From: Aequorivita sp. | Lineage (GTDB): Bacteria; Bacteroidota; Bacteroidia; Flavobacteriales; Flavobacteriaceae | Assembly: GCA_002715485.1 (NCBI GenBank) | Contig: PAZL01000056.1 | Coordinates: forward strand, 1-48,674 | Length of the DNA stretch: 48,674 nt | Direction: 5' to 3' | Shown: positions 8,932 through 16,022 of the stretch, in pieces | Numbering within the stretch: position 1 is the first letter of the stretch | How the letters are laid out: the number at the start of each line of letters is the position of its first letter | Position numbers and translations under genes: made by a program | The notes under the pieces: model-generated | What the model was told of the DNA's origin: nothing | What the model saw: only the letters and a program-made list of their open reading frames with translations | The model's database searches: none

Positions 8932-9810
8932 ATGATGTTTGAGGAAAAAATGTTTTTTCAAAAAAATGCTGCACGAAGAATTATTATGATTCTTTGTACT
9001 GCCTTTTTTTCATTTAATTTATTAGCGCAACCTCAAAGTAAGGAACAAAAGAGAGAATTAAAGGCGGCGCAAAATTATTTAAGCGAAGCCCAGCATGCGC
9101 TTCAAAAGGATAGATTTCCTGTTGCCGAAGCAGATTACCGAAAAGCCATTTCGCTCAATCCAAAAAGTGAAACCGCAAAATATAATCTAGGCACTGCTTA
9201 CTATGGAAAAGAAAAAAATGCTGAGGCCATGCTTCGCTTTAAACAAGCCGCCACAACTGCCACCAGTAAGTCTGAAAAGCACAAAGCTTTCCACAATTTA
9301 GGAAATACGTATATGAACGAAAAAAAATATACCGAAGCCGTGGAAGCATATAAGAATGCCCTTCGGAACAACCCCAATGACGATGAAACTCGGTATAATT
9401 TAGCATTGGCAAAGGATATGCTTGAAAAAAATCCGCCACCACCTCAAGACGATAATAAAGACGACAAAGACCAAAACAAGGACAACAAAGACCAGGATAA
9501 AAAAGACCAACAAAACCAAGACAATAAAAATAACGAGGGCGACAAAGGCGACGAGAAAGACAAAAACGATAAAGGCGACCAAAACGAGGATAAAAAAGAA
9601 GGTGATGACAAGGACCAAGGCAAACCCGACAAACCAAAAGACGAAGAGGGCGATAAGCCTCAACAACAGCAACCAGTGCCCGGTCAACTTTCACCACAGC
9701 AAGTGAAAAGTCTTTTGGAAGCCATGAATAATGAAGAGAAAAAAACGCAGGAGAAGATAAATGCCGAAAAACAAAAAGGCGCAAAAGTAAGAACTGATAA
9801 AGATTGGTAG
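8932..9810 (+). CDS. batC: BatC, TPR protein with charged low-complexity tail
   Basis: 292 residues from ATG 8932. In-frame ATG 8911 lies inside batB; ATG 8935 and 8950 are alternatives. A signal peptide ends at LLA-Q (~32). TPR units follow at ~47-80, 80-112 and 117-150 (AEADYRKAISLNP, KYNLGTAYYG, EAVEAYKNALRNNP). PPPP at ~168-171 leads into ~85 residues made almost only of D, K, N, Q, E and G, then a ~45-residue C-terminal helix beginning VPGQLSPQQ. The charged linker is probably a disordered periplasmic spacer. The skewed base composition opens long false frames on both strands here. It starts 1 base after the batB stop. Confidence 0.92.
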   Translation: MMFEEKMFFQKNAARRIIMILCTAFFSFNLLAQPQSKEQKRELKAAQNYLSEAQHALQKDRFPVAEADYRKAISLNPKSETAKYNLGTAYYGKEKNAEAMLRFKQAATTATSKSEKHKAFHNLGNTYMNEKKYTEAVEAYKNALRNNPNDDETRYNLALAKDMLEKNPPPPQDDNKDDKDQNKDNKDQDKKDQQNQDNKNNEGDKGDEKDKNDKGDQNEDKKEGDDKDQGKPDKPKDEEGDKPQQQQPVPGQLSPQQVKSLLEAMNNEEKKTQEKINAEKQKGAKVRTDKDW

Positions 9811-9813
9811 ACT

Positions 9814-11586
9814 ATGAAGACGAAAAGTTTTTTATTCCTTTTAGGTTTTGTACTGTGCAGTATAGCCGCTACAGCACAGGTTCAGTTTGATGCCAAGGTT
9901 AGCAAAAAAAGACTTGGAATAAACGAGCGTTTACGAATAGATTTTGAAATGAACCAAGATGGCGATAATTTTAGACCGCCAAGTTTTGATGGTTTTCGCG
10001 TAGTTGGTGGGCCCAACCAATCCATTAGCAATTCTTGGGTTAATGGTAAGCGAAGTTTTTCAAAAACGTATTCCTATTTTTTAGCTCCACAAACCCGCGG
10101 AAAAATTACCATTGCACAAGCAACCATTGAAATAGAAGGCGAAACCTATAAAACCCTTCCTGTTGAAGTGGAAGTTACCGCTGCCGTTGAAGTTCCTAAA
10201 GATGGTAACAATGCAGATTACGTGGCAAGTGAAAATGTACATTTGGTCGCAGAGGTTTCAAATGCCAATCCATATTTAAACGAAGCGCTTACTGTTACCT
10301 ACAAACTCTATGTTTCACACGATGTAAGCATTACCAGCCAATGGCGTGAAATTGACACTCCGAAATATGCTGATTTCTGGAGCCAGAATATTGACAATCA
10401 AAATAACTTTAAGGTTTACGAAGGCAAATACAATGGCGAAGACTATCGTTATGTGGTATTAAGAACTACCGTGCTTTATCCACAAAAAACAGGTGAGTTG
10501 GAAATAGAACCGCTTACGCTGGATATTCCCATTGACGTGCAGGGGACCCGCCGCGACATCTTTGGGCGTAGGTTGATGGAGCGTGTGAACAAAACCATTT
10601 CCGCAGGAAAGCGTACTATTAATGTAAAGCCGCTTCCTTTGGAAGGTAAACCTGATGGCTTTAATGGAGCCGTGGGTGATTTTACTTTTGACGTAAATAC
10701 CAACAAAACTCAACTAAATGCAAACGAGTCTTTGCAACTGGACGTGAAAGTTTCTGGAAAAGGGAATTTAAAATTGTTTACACTTCCCGCAGTAAAACTT
10801 CCCAATACCTTAGAAGTTTATGAGCCGGAACATAATGAAAGTGTAAGCACCTCCACTGGTGGAATGTCAGGTTCAATAACAGATTCCTATACTATTGTTC
10901 CGCAGTTTAAGGGAATCTATCCCGTGAACCCTATCACCTTTTCCTTTTTCGATCCAGAAACGGAAAAATATAGAACTATTACTTCAAAAGAATTTACAAT
11001 TGAAGTTGAAAATGGGCCTATAAGTGCTGCAACCGCAAATACCAATACTAACGATACTAAAAAACAAGTTGTACTTTCAAAGGACAATTTCAAGTATATA
11101 AAATTAGATGCCAATTTAGAGCCTATTGCGCAGGAAAGTTTCTTTAAATCACCTTTGTTTTGGTCGCTTTTGGGAGGCCCCTTCCTTTTAATCCCACTGT
11201 TTATACTTGCTGGAAAAAAGCGCAAAGAACGCTTGAACGACGTGGAAGGAAACAAGCTGCGCCGCGCAAACAAACTTGCCAAAAAATATCTTTCGGAAGC
11301 AAAACATAACATTCAAAACCCAACAGCATTTTATGAGGCTTTGGAACGTGCGCTCCACAATTATTTGAAAGCGAAGCTGAATATTGAAACATCTGAAATG
11401 GAAAAGGGCCTTATTTCCAAAATGTTGCTCGAACGAAATGTGGAAGCATCCACGGTTGAAAACTTTATCAGTTTGTTGAAAAGCTGCGAATTTGCAAGAT
11501 ATGCTACTTCTTCAACGGCATCCGTACAACAGGATTATAGCAAAGCAGTAGAAGTAATTTCAAATATTGACAAACAAATACAGTAA
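9814..11586 (+). CDS. batD: BatD, periplasmic beta-rich protein with one TM
   Basis: 590 residues, as expected for BatD. A signal peptide (MKTKSFLFLLGFVLCS, cut near ATAQ) precedes a long periplasmic part with repeated beta-sandwich elements such as LGINERLRIDFEM and NANESLQLDVKVSGKG. A single membrane segment lies at ~449-467, followed by KKRKER and a cytosolic helical tail of ~115 residues. BatD proteins are the large periplasmic partner of the VWA subunits. It lies 3 bases after batC and 5 before batE. Confidence 0.93.
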   Translation: MKTKSFLFLLGFVLCSIAATAQVQFDAKVSKKRLGINERLRIDFEMNQDGDNFRPPSFDGFRVVGGPNQSISNSWVNGKRSFSKTYSYFLAPQTRGKITIAQATIEIEGETYKTLPVEVEVTAAVEVPKDGNNADYVASENVHLVAEVSNANPYLNEALTVTYKLYVSHDVSITSQWREIDTPKYADFWSQNIDNQNNFKVYEGKYNGEDYRYVVLRTTVLYPQKTGELEIEPLTLDIPIDVQGTRRDIFGRRLMERVNKTISAGKRTINVKPLPLEGKPDGFNGAVGDFTFDVNTNKTQLNANESLQLDVKVSGKGNLKLFTLPAVKLPNTLEVYEPEHNESVSTSTGGMSGSITDSYTIVPQFKGIYPVNPITFSFFDPETEKYRTITSKEFTIEVENGPISAATANTNTNDTKKQVVLSKDNFKYIKLDANLEPIAQESFFKSPLFWSLLGGPFLLIPLFILAGKKRKERLNDVEGNKLRRANKLAKKYLSEAKHNIQNPTAFYEALERALHNYLKAKLNIETSEMEKGLISKMLLERNVEASTVENFISLLKSCEFARYATSSTASVQQDYSKAVEVISNIDKQIQ

Positions 11587-11591
11587 AATTG

Positions 11592-12347
11592 ATGACGATG
11601 AAAAAGCTACTGTACATACTGGTTTTAATCGTTTCTTTTTCTGCTTTTTCGCAGAATGAAACGCTTTTTGAACAAGGAAAAGAACTTTACAAAAACGGCA
11701 AATACCAACAGGCCATAAATTCTTGGATGAAAATTGTTGAAAATGGTGAGCACTCTGCTGAACTATATTTTAATCTAGGAAACGCGCAATACAAACTGAA
11801 CCATATTGGGCCGAGTATTTATTACTATGAAAAAGCGCTGCAGCTATCCCCGAATGACCAAGATATTAAAAACAACCTTGCCTTTGCAGAAAATGCGCGT
11901 ATAGATTCCATAGAGCCTTTACCACAGACAGTTTTTTCAAAATGGTATACTAGCATTTCCAGTATTTTCACTTTTGAAGGCTGGGCGGTTTTAGCAGTTG
12001 CTCTTTCATTATCTTTTGTGGCACTGTTTCTCTTTTACTATTTCGCTTTTTCTGAAAGAAAAAAACGGTTGCTCTTTGTTAGTTCCATGTGTGCTGGATT
12101 ATTATTGATCGCTTCGTTAACCCTGGCTTTCTTTACTTATGGAGATTACTCAAAGAACCAACCCGCCATTATTTTTGCAAGTGAAATAGATGTAAAAACA
12201 GAGCCTTCCATGGGCAGTAACGTAGCCTTTACCTTGCACGAAGGGACAAAAGTACAGATCTTGGCTCAGGACGGAAATTGGTTTCGCATCACTTTGGCAG
12301 ATGGAAAGGATGGCTGGATTCCTGCAACAGATTTAAAACAACTTTAG
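11592..12347 (+). CDS. batE: BatE, TPR and SH3 protein
   Basis: 251 residues from ATG 11592. ATG 11598 gives a start directly at MKKLLYILVL and is equally good; TTG 11589 is less likely. Signal peptide to SAFSQ; two TPR-like repeats at ~22-95 (EQGKELYKNGKYQQAI, YFNLGNAQYK); two membrane segments at ~131-153 and ~162-182; and a C-terminal bacterial SH3 domain (~188-251, ending DGWIPATDLKQL). This combination is typical of BatE and closes the operon. SH3b domains often bind wall or peptide ligands, an inference here. Confidence 0.92.
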   Translation: MTMKKLLYILVLIVSFSAFSQNETLFEQGKELYKNGKYQQAINSWMKIVENGEHSAELYFNLGNAQYKLNHIGPSIYYYEKALQLSPNDQDIKNNLAFAENARIDSIEPLPQTVFSKWYTSISSIFTFEGWAVLAVALSLSFVALFLFYYFAFSERKKRLLFVSSMCAGLLLIASLTLAFFTYGDYSKNQPAIIFASEIDVKTEPSMGSNVAFTLHEGTKVQILAQDGNWFRITLADGKDGWIPATDLKQL

Positions 12348-12386
12348 AATTAGTAATTACTTAACAAAAAATTAAATGAATTCTTT

Positions 12387-12394
12387 TATTTTTG
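12387..12394 (+). promoter_or_regulatory. Candidate -7 box TATTTTTG for the 12416 gene
   Basis: Exact match to the Bacteroidota -7 consensus TAnnTTTG, 22 bases upstream of the TTG start of the small gene. No TTG is seen 17-23 bases upstream, so the -33 element is absent or weak. The match could be chance in AT-rich DNA. Confidence 0.4.
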
Positions 12395-12415
12395 CTTTCT
12401 TAAAAAAATAAACGC

Positions 12416-12709
12416 TTGAGATTAACCAGTATTTTACTTCTAATTGTCTTTACAAGTTTTCTTGTAACGCCTGCTATTATTAGCATTTCTGGAAATCAAG
12501 CTGATGTTTCTACCTTTTTTTCAATGAATGAGGAAGAAAATTCGTTAAAGCTTCCAAAATTGATATCGGAATTTCATGTAAATGATTCTAAATCAAGTTT
12601 GGCCACAATTCTATTTCTAAAAAAACAAAAAGATACCTTCCAATATTATATTAATAACTACAAGGTGGTATTTTTGGATGTTATTTCTCCCCCGCCAAAA
12701 ATGGCATAA
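12416..12709 (+). CDS. Small exported or membrane-anchored protein, TTG start
   Basis: 97 residues from a TTG codon. Residues ~3-25 form a hydrophobic segment (LTSILLLIVFTSFLVTPAII) that could be a signal peptide or anchor. It is followed by an acidic NEEEN stretch, lysine-rich helices and a proline-rich end, ISPPPKMA. I recall similar ~100-residue proteins with a hydrophobic N-terminus and a ...PPP terminus near SulP and carbonic anhydrase genes in Flavobacteriaceae, but give no function. A TATTTTTG box lies just upstream. The nearest ATG in frame comes after the hydrophobic segment, which supports the TTG. Confidence 0.55.
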   Translation: MRLTSILLLIVFTSFLVTPAIISISGNQADVSTFFSMNEEENSLKLPKLISEFHVNDSKSSLATILFLKKQKDTFQYYINNYKVVFLDVISPPPKMA

Positions 12710-12823
12710 TTCCCTTTTTTTCAGTTTATTTTTCCTTTAAATAACAGGAGAGATATTCATTTTTGATTCATATCCAACGTATTTCATCGTTTGGAAAGAA
12801 TCCCCAAATTCATTTTAAAAATC

Positions 12824-12846
12824 AAATTGCAGTAATTCTGCAATTT
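12824..12846 (+). promoter_or_regulatory. Perfect 9-bp dyad ahead of the first SulP gene
   Basis: AAATTGCAG (12824-12832) and CTGCAATTT (12838-12846) are perfect inverted repeats around a 5-base TAATT spacer, ending 14 bases before the ATG at 12861. As DNA this is a typical operator shape. As RNA it would be a hairpin just upstream of the start codon. No T-tract follows, so it is not a terminator. The 151-base gap 12710-12860 holds nothing else I can identify. Confidence 0.5.
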
Positions 12847-12860
12847 CCAAATTATTATAT

Positions 12861-14441
12861 ATGTTTAAACATTTAAACAAAGATTTACCAGCAAGTCTGG
12901 TAGTCTTTTTTGTTGCCCTACCTTTGTGTTTGGGTATTGCGCTCGCCAGTGGCGCACCTCTATTTTCAGGATTAATTGCAGGAATTGTTGGCGGTATTGT
13001 TGTTGGATCTTTAAGCGGCTCAAAAGTGGGCGTTAGTGGCCCAGCAGCGGGATTGGCCGCAATTGTTTTAACAGCAATTGCTACGTTAGGAAGTTATGAA
13101 AATTTCTTGGTTGCCGTTGTTTTGGGCGGAATCATTCAATTATTGTTTGGCGTTTTAAAAGCCGGAATCATTGGTTATTATTTCCCTTCCTCAGTTATAA
13201 AGGGAATGCTTACCGGAATTGGAATTATTATAATTTTGAAACAAATTCCCATCTTTTTTGGCTATGATGAACAATCGGGCTGGGATCTTGAATTTTTCGA
13301 AATAGATGGAGGAAATACTTTTTCTGAATTATTTGCCATAATTGGAAATGTAACTCCTGGAGCAGCAGTGATTGGGATAGTAAGTTTATTGCTATTAATT
13401 TTTTGGGATAAGGTTTTGACCAAAAAATCGAAATTGTTCCAAATTATCCAAGGACCTTTTGTAGTGGTGGTATTGGGTATTCTTTTCCACATATTTACTC
13501 AAGGTAGTGAAACGTTTTCCATTACTGGAAAACATTTGGTTGAGGTTCCAATTCCCGAGGACGTATCTTCATTTATTGGGCAATTTAGTTTCCCAAATTT
13601 TGCCGCAATAACCAATATGGAAGTGTGGATAGTTGCATTTACCATTGCCTTAGTGGCCAGTTTGGAAACACTATTGTGCGTTGAGGCTTCCGATAAAATT
13701 GATCCAGATAAAAACGTAACCCCAACAAATAGGGAGTTATTGGCACAGGGAACAGGAAACATAGTTTCCGGATTAATCGGTGGTTTGCCCATTACACAGG
13801 TTATTGTAAGAAGCTCCGCAAACGTACAATCTGGTGGAAAGACTAAACTTTCTACTATAATGCACGGTTTCTTCCTTTTGATTTCGGTAATTCTAATACC
13901 CCGATTGCTCAATATGATTCCACTATCGGTATTGGCAGCAATATTGTTAATCGTAGGTTACAAACTTGCAAAGCCTTCTCTGTTCAAAAAAATGTACAGT
14001 TTGGGATGGAAACAATGGGTGCCTTTTATAGTAACAGTACTAGGTATTGTTTTTACAGATCTTCTTGTGGGAATTGGCCTTGGTTTGGCAGTAGGCGTAG
14101 TGGTTATTGTAATTAAAAGTTACCAAAACTCACACTTTTTACATATTGAAGATAAAAGTAATGGCAAACATAAAATAAAGATGACCCTTGCCGAAGAAGT
14201 AACTTTTATCAATAAAGGTGCAATATTAAATGAGTTGGATAGCTTGCCGAGAGATACCTACTTAGAATTGGATGTTACCAAAACACGCTTTTTGGATCAT
14301 GATATTGTTGAAATTTTAGAAGATTTTGCCTTTAAGGCCAAAGAACGAAATATCGACATTCAATTAATTTCGGAGCGGGGTATTATAGAAAATCCCGAAA
14401 GTTTTATAGAATTCTTCAAATTAAGGCCCAAAACCGCATAA
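12861..14441 (+). CDS. SulP-family anion transporter, probable bicarbonate uptake
   Basis: 526 residues. About 10-12 hydrophobic segments cover residues 10-430. The SulP signature region includes KVGVSGPAAG (~54-63) and later the conserved ETLLCVEASD..DP and GLIGGLPITQVIVRSSAN blocks. A STAS-like C-terminal domain (~435-520) contains an ELDVTKTRFLDHD strand-helix unit. SulP carriers move sulfate, bicarbonate or dicarboxylates. Because a beta-carbonic anhydrase and a second SulP are in the same run, bicarbonate is the likeliest substrate (inference). The usp gene follows after 10 bases. Confidence 0.88.
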   Translation: MFKHLNKDLPASLVVFFVALPLCLGIALASGAPLFSGLIAGIVGGIVVGSLSGSKVGVSGPAAGLAAIVLTAIATLGSYENFLVAVVLGGIIQLLFGVLKAGIIGYYFPSSVIKGMLTGIGIIIILKQIPIFFGYDEQSGWDLEFFEIDGGNTFSELFAIIGNVTPGAAVIGIVSLLLLIFWDKVLTKKSKLFQIIQGPFVVVVLGILFHIFTQGSETFSITGKHLVEVPIPEDVSSFIGQFSFPNFAAITNMEVWIVAFTIALVASLETLLCVEASDKIDPDKNVTPTNRELLAQGTGNIVSGLIGGLPITQVIVRSSANVQSGGKTKLSTIMHGFFLLISVILIPRLLNMIPLSVLAAILLIVGYKLAKPSLFKKMYSLGWKQWVPFIVTVLGIVFTDLLVGIGLGLAVGVVVIVIKSYQNSHFLHIEDKSNGKHKIKMTLAEEVTFINKGAILNELDSLPRDTYLELDVTKTRFLDHDIVEILEDFAFKAKERNIDIQLISERGIIENPESFIEFFKLRPKTA

Positions 14442-14451
14442 ATGTAATATC

Positions 14452-15297
14452 ATGAATAAAAATAATTATAAAATATTGGTGCTCTCCGACTTAAAAGACA
14501 CTTCGAAAAATACCCTAAAAAGCGCCATAAGTTTGGCGAAAATGGTGGGGGGAAGTATCGATCTGTTTCACGTTAAAAAACCAACAGATGTTGTAGTACG
14601 TGAAAATCAGCTCTCGGCTATGCGAAGTATTAACGAAGAGCATTATTTGATCCGTAATAAAATAAAAGACTATATTTTACCTTTTTCCGAAGCCTATGAA
14701 ATTCCTATTTCGTATAATTTTGCCATAGGAAATGTGAAAAATGAAATTGAAAAGTATGTCCAAGAAACCCAACCAGATGTAGTGGTACTGGGAAAAAGAA
14801 AACCAAAGCGAATTACATTTGGGGGTGAAAGCACGGCAAGTTTTATACTAAACAACTATCCCGGAATTGTTCTTATGGTTTCAGAAAAACATGCTATAGA
14901 ACCCAACCAAAAAATGATACTCGGAATGTTAAACAATAGTGTCGATTCTTTAAAGAGTACATTTACAGATAATTTGATGGCGCATACTCATACACCTATT
15001 AAATTATTCAAAATTGTTAAAAACCCCGATATAGCTCAATCAACGCCAAATACTGTTTCAGTAAATGGCGCTGTTGAATATGTTTTTGAGCATGGAGATA
15101 ATGTGGTAAAAAATATATCAAAATATGTTGCTATCAACAAAATCAATTTGTTATGGGTTTCCCGGGAAAATAAAGATTCCTTTATCAATTCTACCATAAA
15201 CGGTAGTATGGACGAGCTTAACATTTCACTTTTGCTAGACAATAAAAAAATAAATAATCACAAAAAAAACAAAACTTACTATGAAAGCACATACTAA
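14452..15297 (+). CDS. Universal stress protein (UspA-like, two-domain length)
   Basis: 281 residues, cytosolic. The N-terminal domain (~1-145) has the Usp fold pattern: an ILVLSDLKDTSKNTLKSAI strand-helix, PDVVVLGKRK, then GGESTASFILNN and IVLMVS. That resembles the G-2x-G-9x-G(S/T) nucleotide loop, though not perfectly. The second half (~150-281) looks like a degenerate second Usp domain ending in a lysine- and asparagine-rich tail. It sits between a SulP gene and carbonic anhydrase, and its last 17 bases overlap the carbonic anhydrase start. A role in modulating transport is plausible but unproven. Confidence 0.82.
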   Translation: MNKNNYKILVLSDLKDTSKNTLKSAISLAKMVGGSIDLFHVKKPTDVVVRENQLSAMRSINEEHYLIRNKIKDYILPFSEAYEIPISYNFAIGNVKNEIEKYVQETQPDVVVLGKRKPKRITFGGESTASFILNNYPGIVLMVSEKHAIEPNQKMILGMLNNSVDSLKSTFTDNLMAHTHTPIKLFKIVKNPDIAQSTPNTVSVNGAVEYVFEHGDNVVKNISKYVAINKINLLWVSRENKDSFINSTINGSMDELNISLLLDNKKINNHKKNKTYYESTY

Positions 15298-15910
15298 AGA
15301 AACACAAGCAACAATGACACCCCAAAAGGCATTGCAATTTTTGAAAGAAGGAAACCAAAGGTTTCAAAACAATTTAAAAGCCAATCGAAATTTATTGGAG
15401 CAGGTAAACGATACCAGCGATGGGCAATTTCCTTTTGCAACCATTTTAAGCTGTATCGATTCCAGGGTTTCTGCCGAATTGGTTTTCGACCAAGGACTGG
15501 GAGATATTTTCAGTGTAAGGATTGCAGGAAACTTTGTTAACGAGGATATCTTGGGAAGCATGGAATTTGCATGTAAATTGGCTGGAACAAAACTATTGGT
15601 AGTTTTAGGCCATACCAGTTGTGGCGCGGTAAAGGGAGCTTGCGACGATGCCAAAATGGGCAACTTAACAGGCATGCTTGCGAAAATAAAACCCGCTGTT
15701 GAAAGCGTTTCAGAGCCAAAGGATGAAAATCAGCGCAATTCCAATAACCTAGAATTTGTAGATGCGGTTGCTGAAAAAAACGTAGCACTAACTATCGAAA
15801 ATATCAGAAAGATGAGTCCTATTTTGAAAGAATTGGAAGACAATAATGAAATTGATATTGTGGGCGCGATGTATGACATCAATACTGGTGCTGTTGACTT
15901 TTTTGAATAA
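15281..15910 (+). CDS. Beta-class carbonic anhydrase
   Basis: 209 residues. Interconverts CO2 and bicarbonate with a zinc ion. All signature residues are present: C58, D60 and R62 in SCIDSR, and H111 and C114 in GHTSCGAVKGA. No signal peptide is visible, so it is cytosolic. The ATG at 15281 overlaps usp by 17 bases; ATG 15314 (MTPQKALQFL) is an alternative start that keeps the whole domain. Its place between two SulP genes suggests that it handles imported bicarbonate, for example for carboxylases such as the biotin carboxylase encoded later in this window. Confidence 0.95.
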   Translation: MKAHTKETQATMTPQKALQFLKEGNQRFQNNLKANRNLLEQVNDTSDGQFPFATILSCIDSRVSAELVFDQGLGDIFSVRIAGNFVNEDILGSMEFACKLAGTKLLVVLGHTSCGAVKGACDDAKMGNLTGMLAKIKPAVESVSEPKDENQRNSNNLEFVDAVAEKNVALTIENIRKMSPILKELEDNNEIDIVGAMYDINTGAVDFFE

Positions 15911-15921
15911 AAACAGGATAT

Positions 15922-15944
15922 TTATGATTAAACTAAAATCATAA
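15922..15944 (+). promoter_or_regulatory. Small hairpin TTATGATT / AATCATAA
   Basis: Perfect 8-bp inverted repeat, TTATGATT (15922-15929) and AATCATAA (15937-15944), with a 7-base loop, 11 bases after the carbonic anhydrase stop. It is AT-rich and weak alone. It is followed by a stronger hairpin at 15955. Confidence 0.4.
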
Positions 15945-15954
15945 AAACTAACTT

Positions 15955-15986
15955 TGATAGCGTTGGCAATTCTGTTGACGCTATCA
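15955..15986 (+). terminator. 14-bp stem-loop between carbonic anhydrase and second SulP
   Basis: Arms 15955-15968 and 15973-15986 pair over 14 positions, the outer nine being perfect (TGATAGCGT / ACGCTATCA) and the inner five including three G-U pairs, around an ATTC loop. Only a mixed TTGATTTATT run follows, so it would be a weak terminator or an mRNA-processing or attenuation element that lowers expression of the downstream SulP. The gap holds no clear promoter. Confidence 0.5.
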
Positions 15987-16022
15987 TTGATTTATTGAAG
16001 TAAACTCAAAAACATAAAAATT

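Noticed and set aside
9239-9784. Long open frames opposite and overlapping batC (181, 95, 94 and 62 residues)
   Set aside because: They arise from the GAC/AAA/CAA-rich repeat coding the charged tract; the predicted peptides are low-complexity mirror images with no start context.
13499-13912. 137-codon minus-strand frame in SulP 1
   Set aside because: Lies fully inside the transporter's conserved coding region; composition is that of an antisense shadow.
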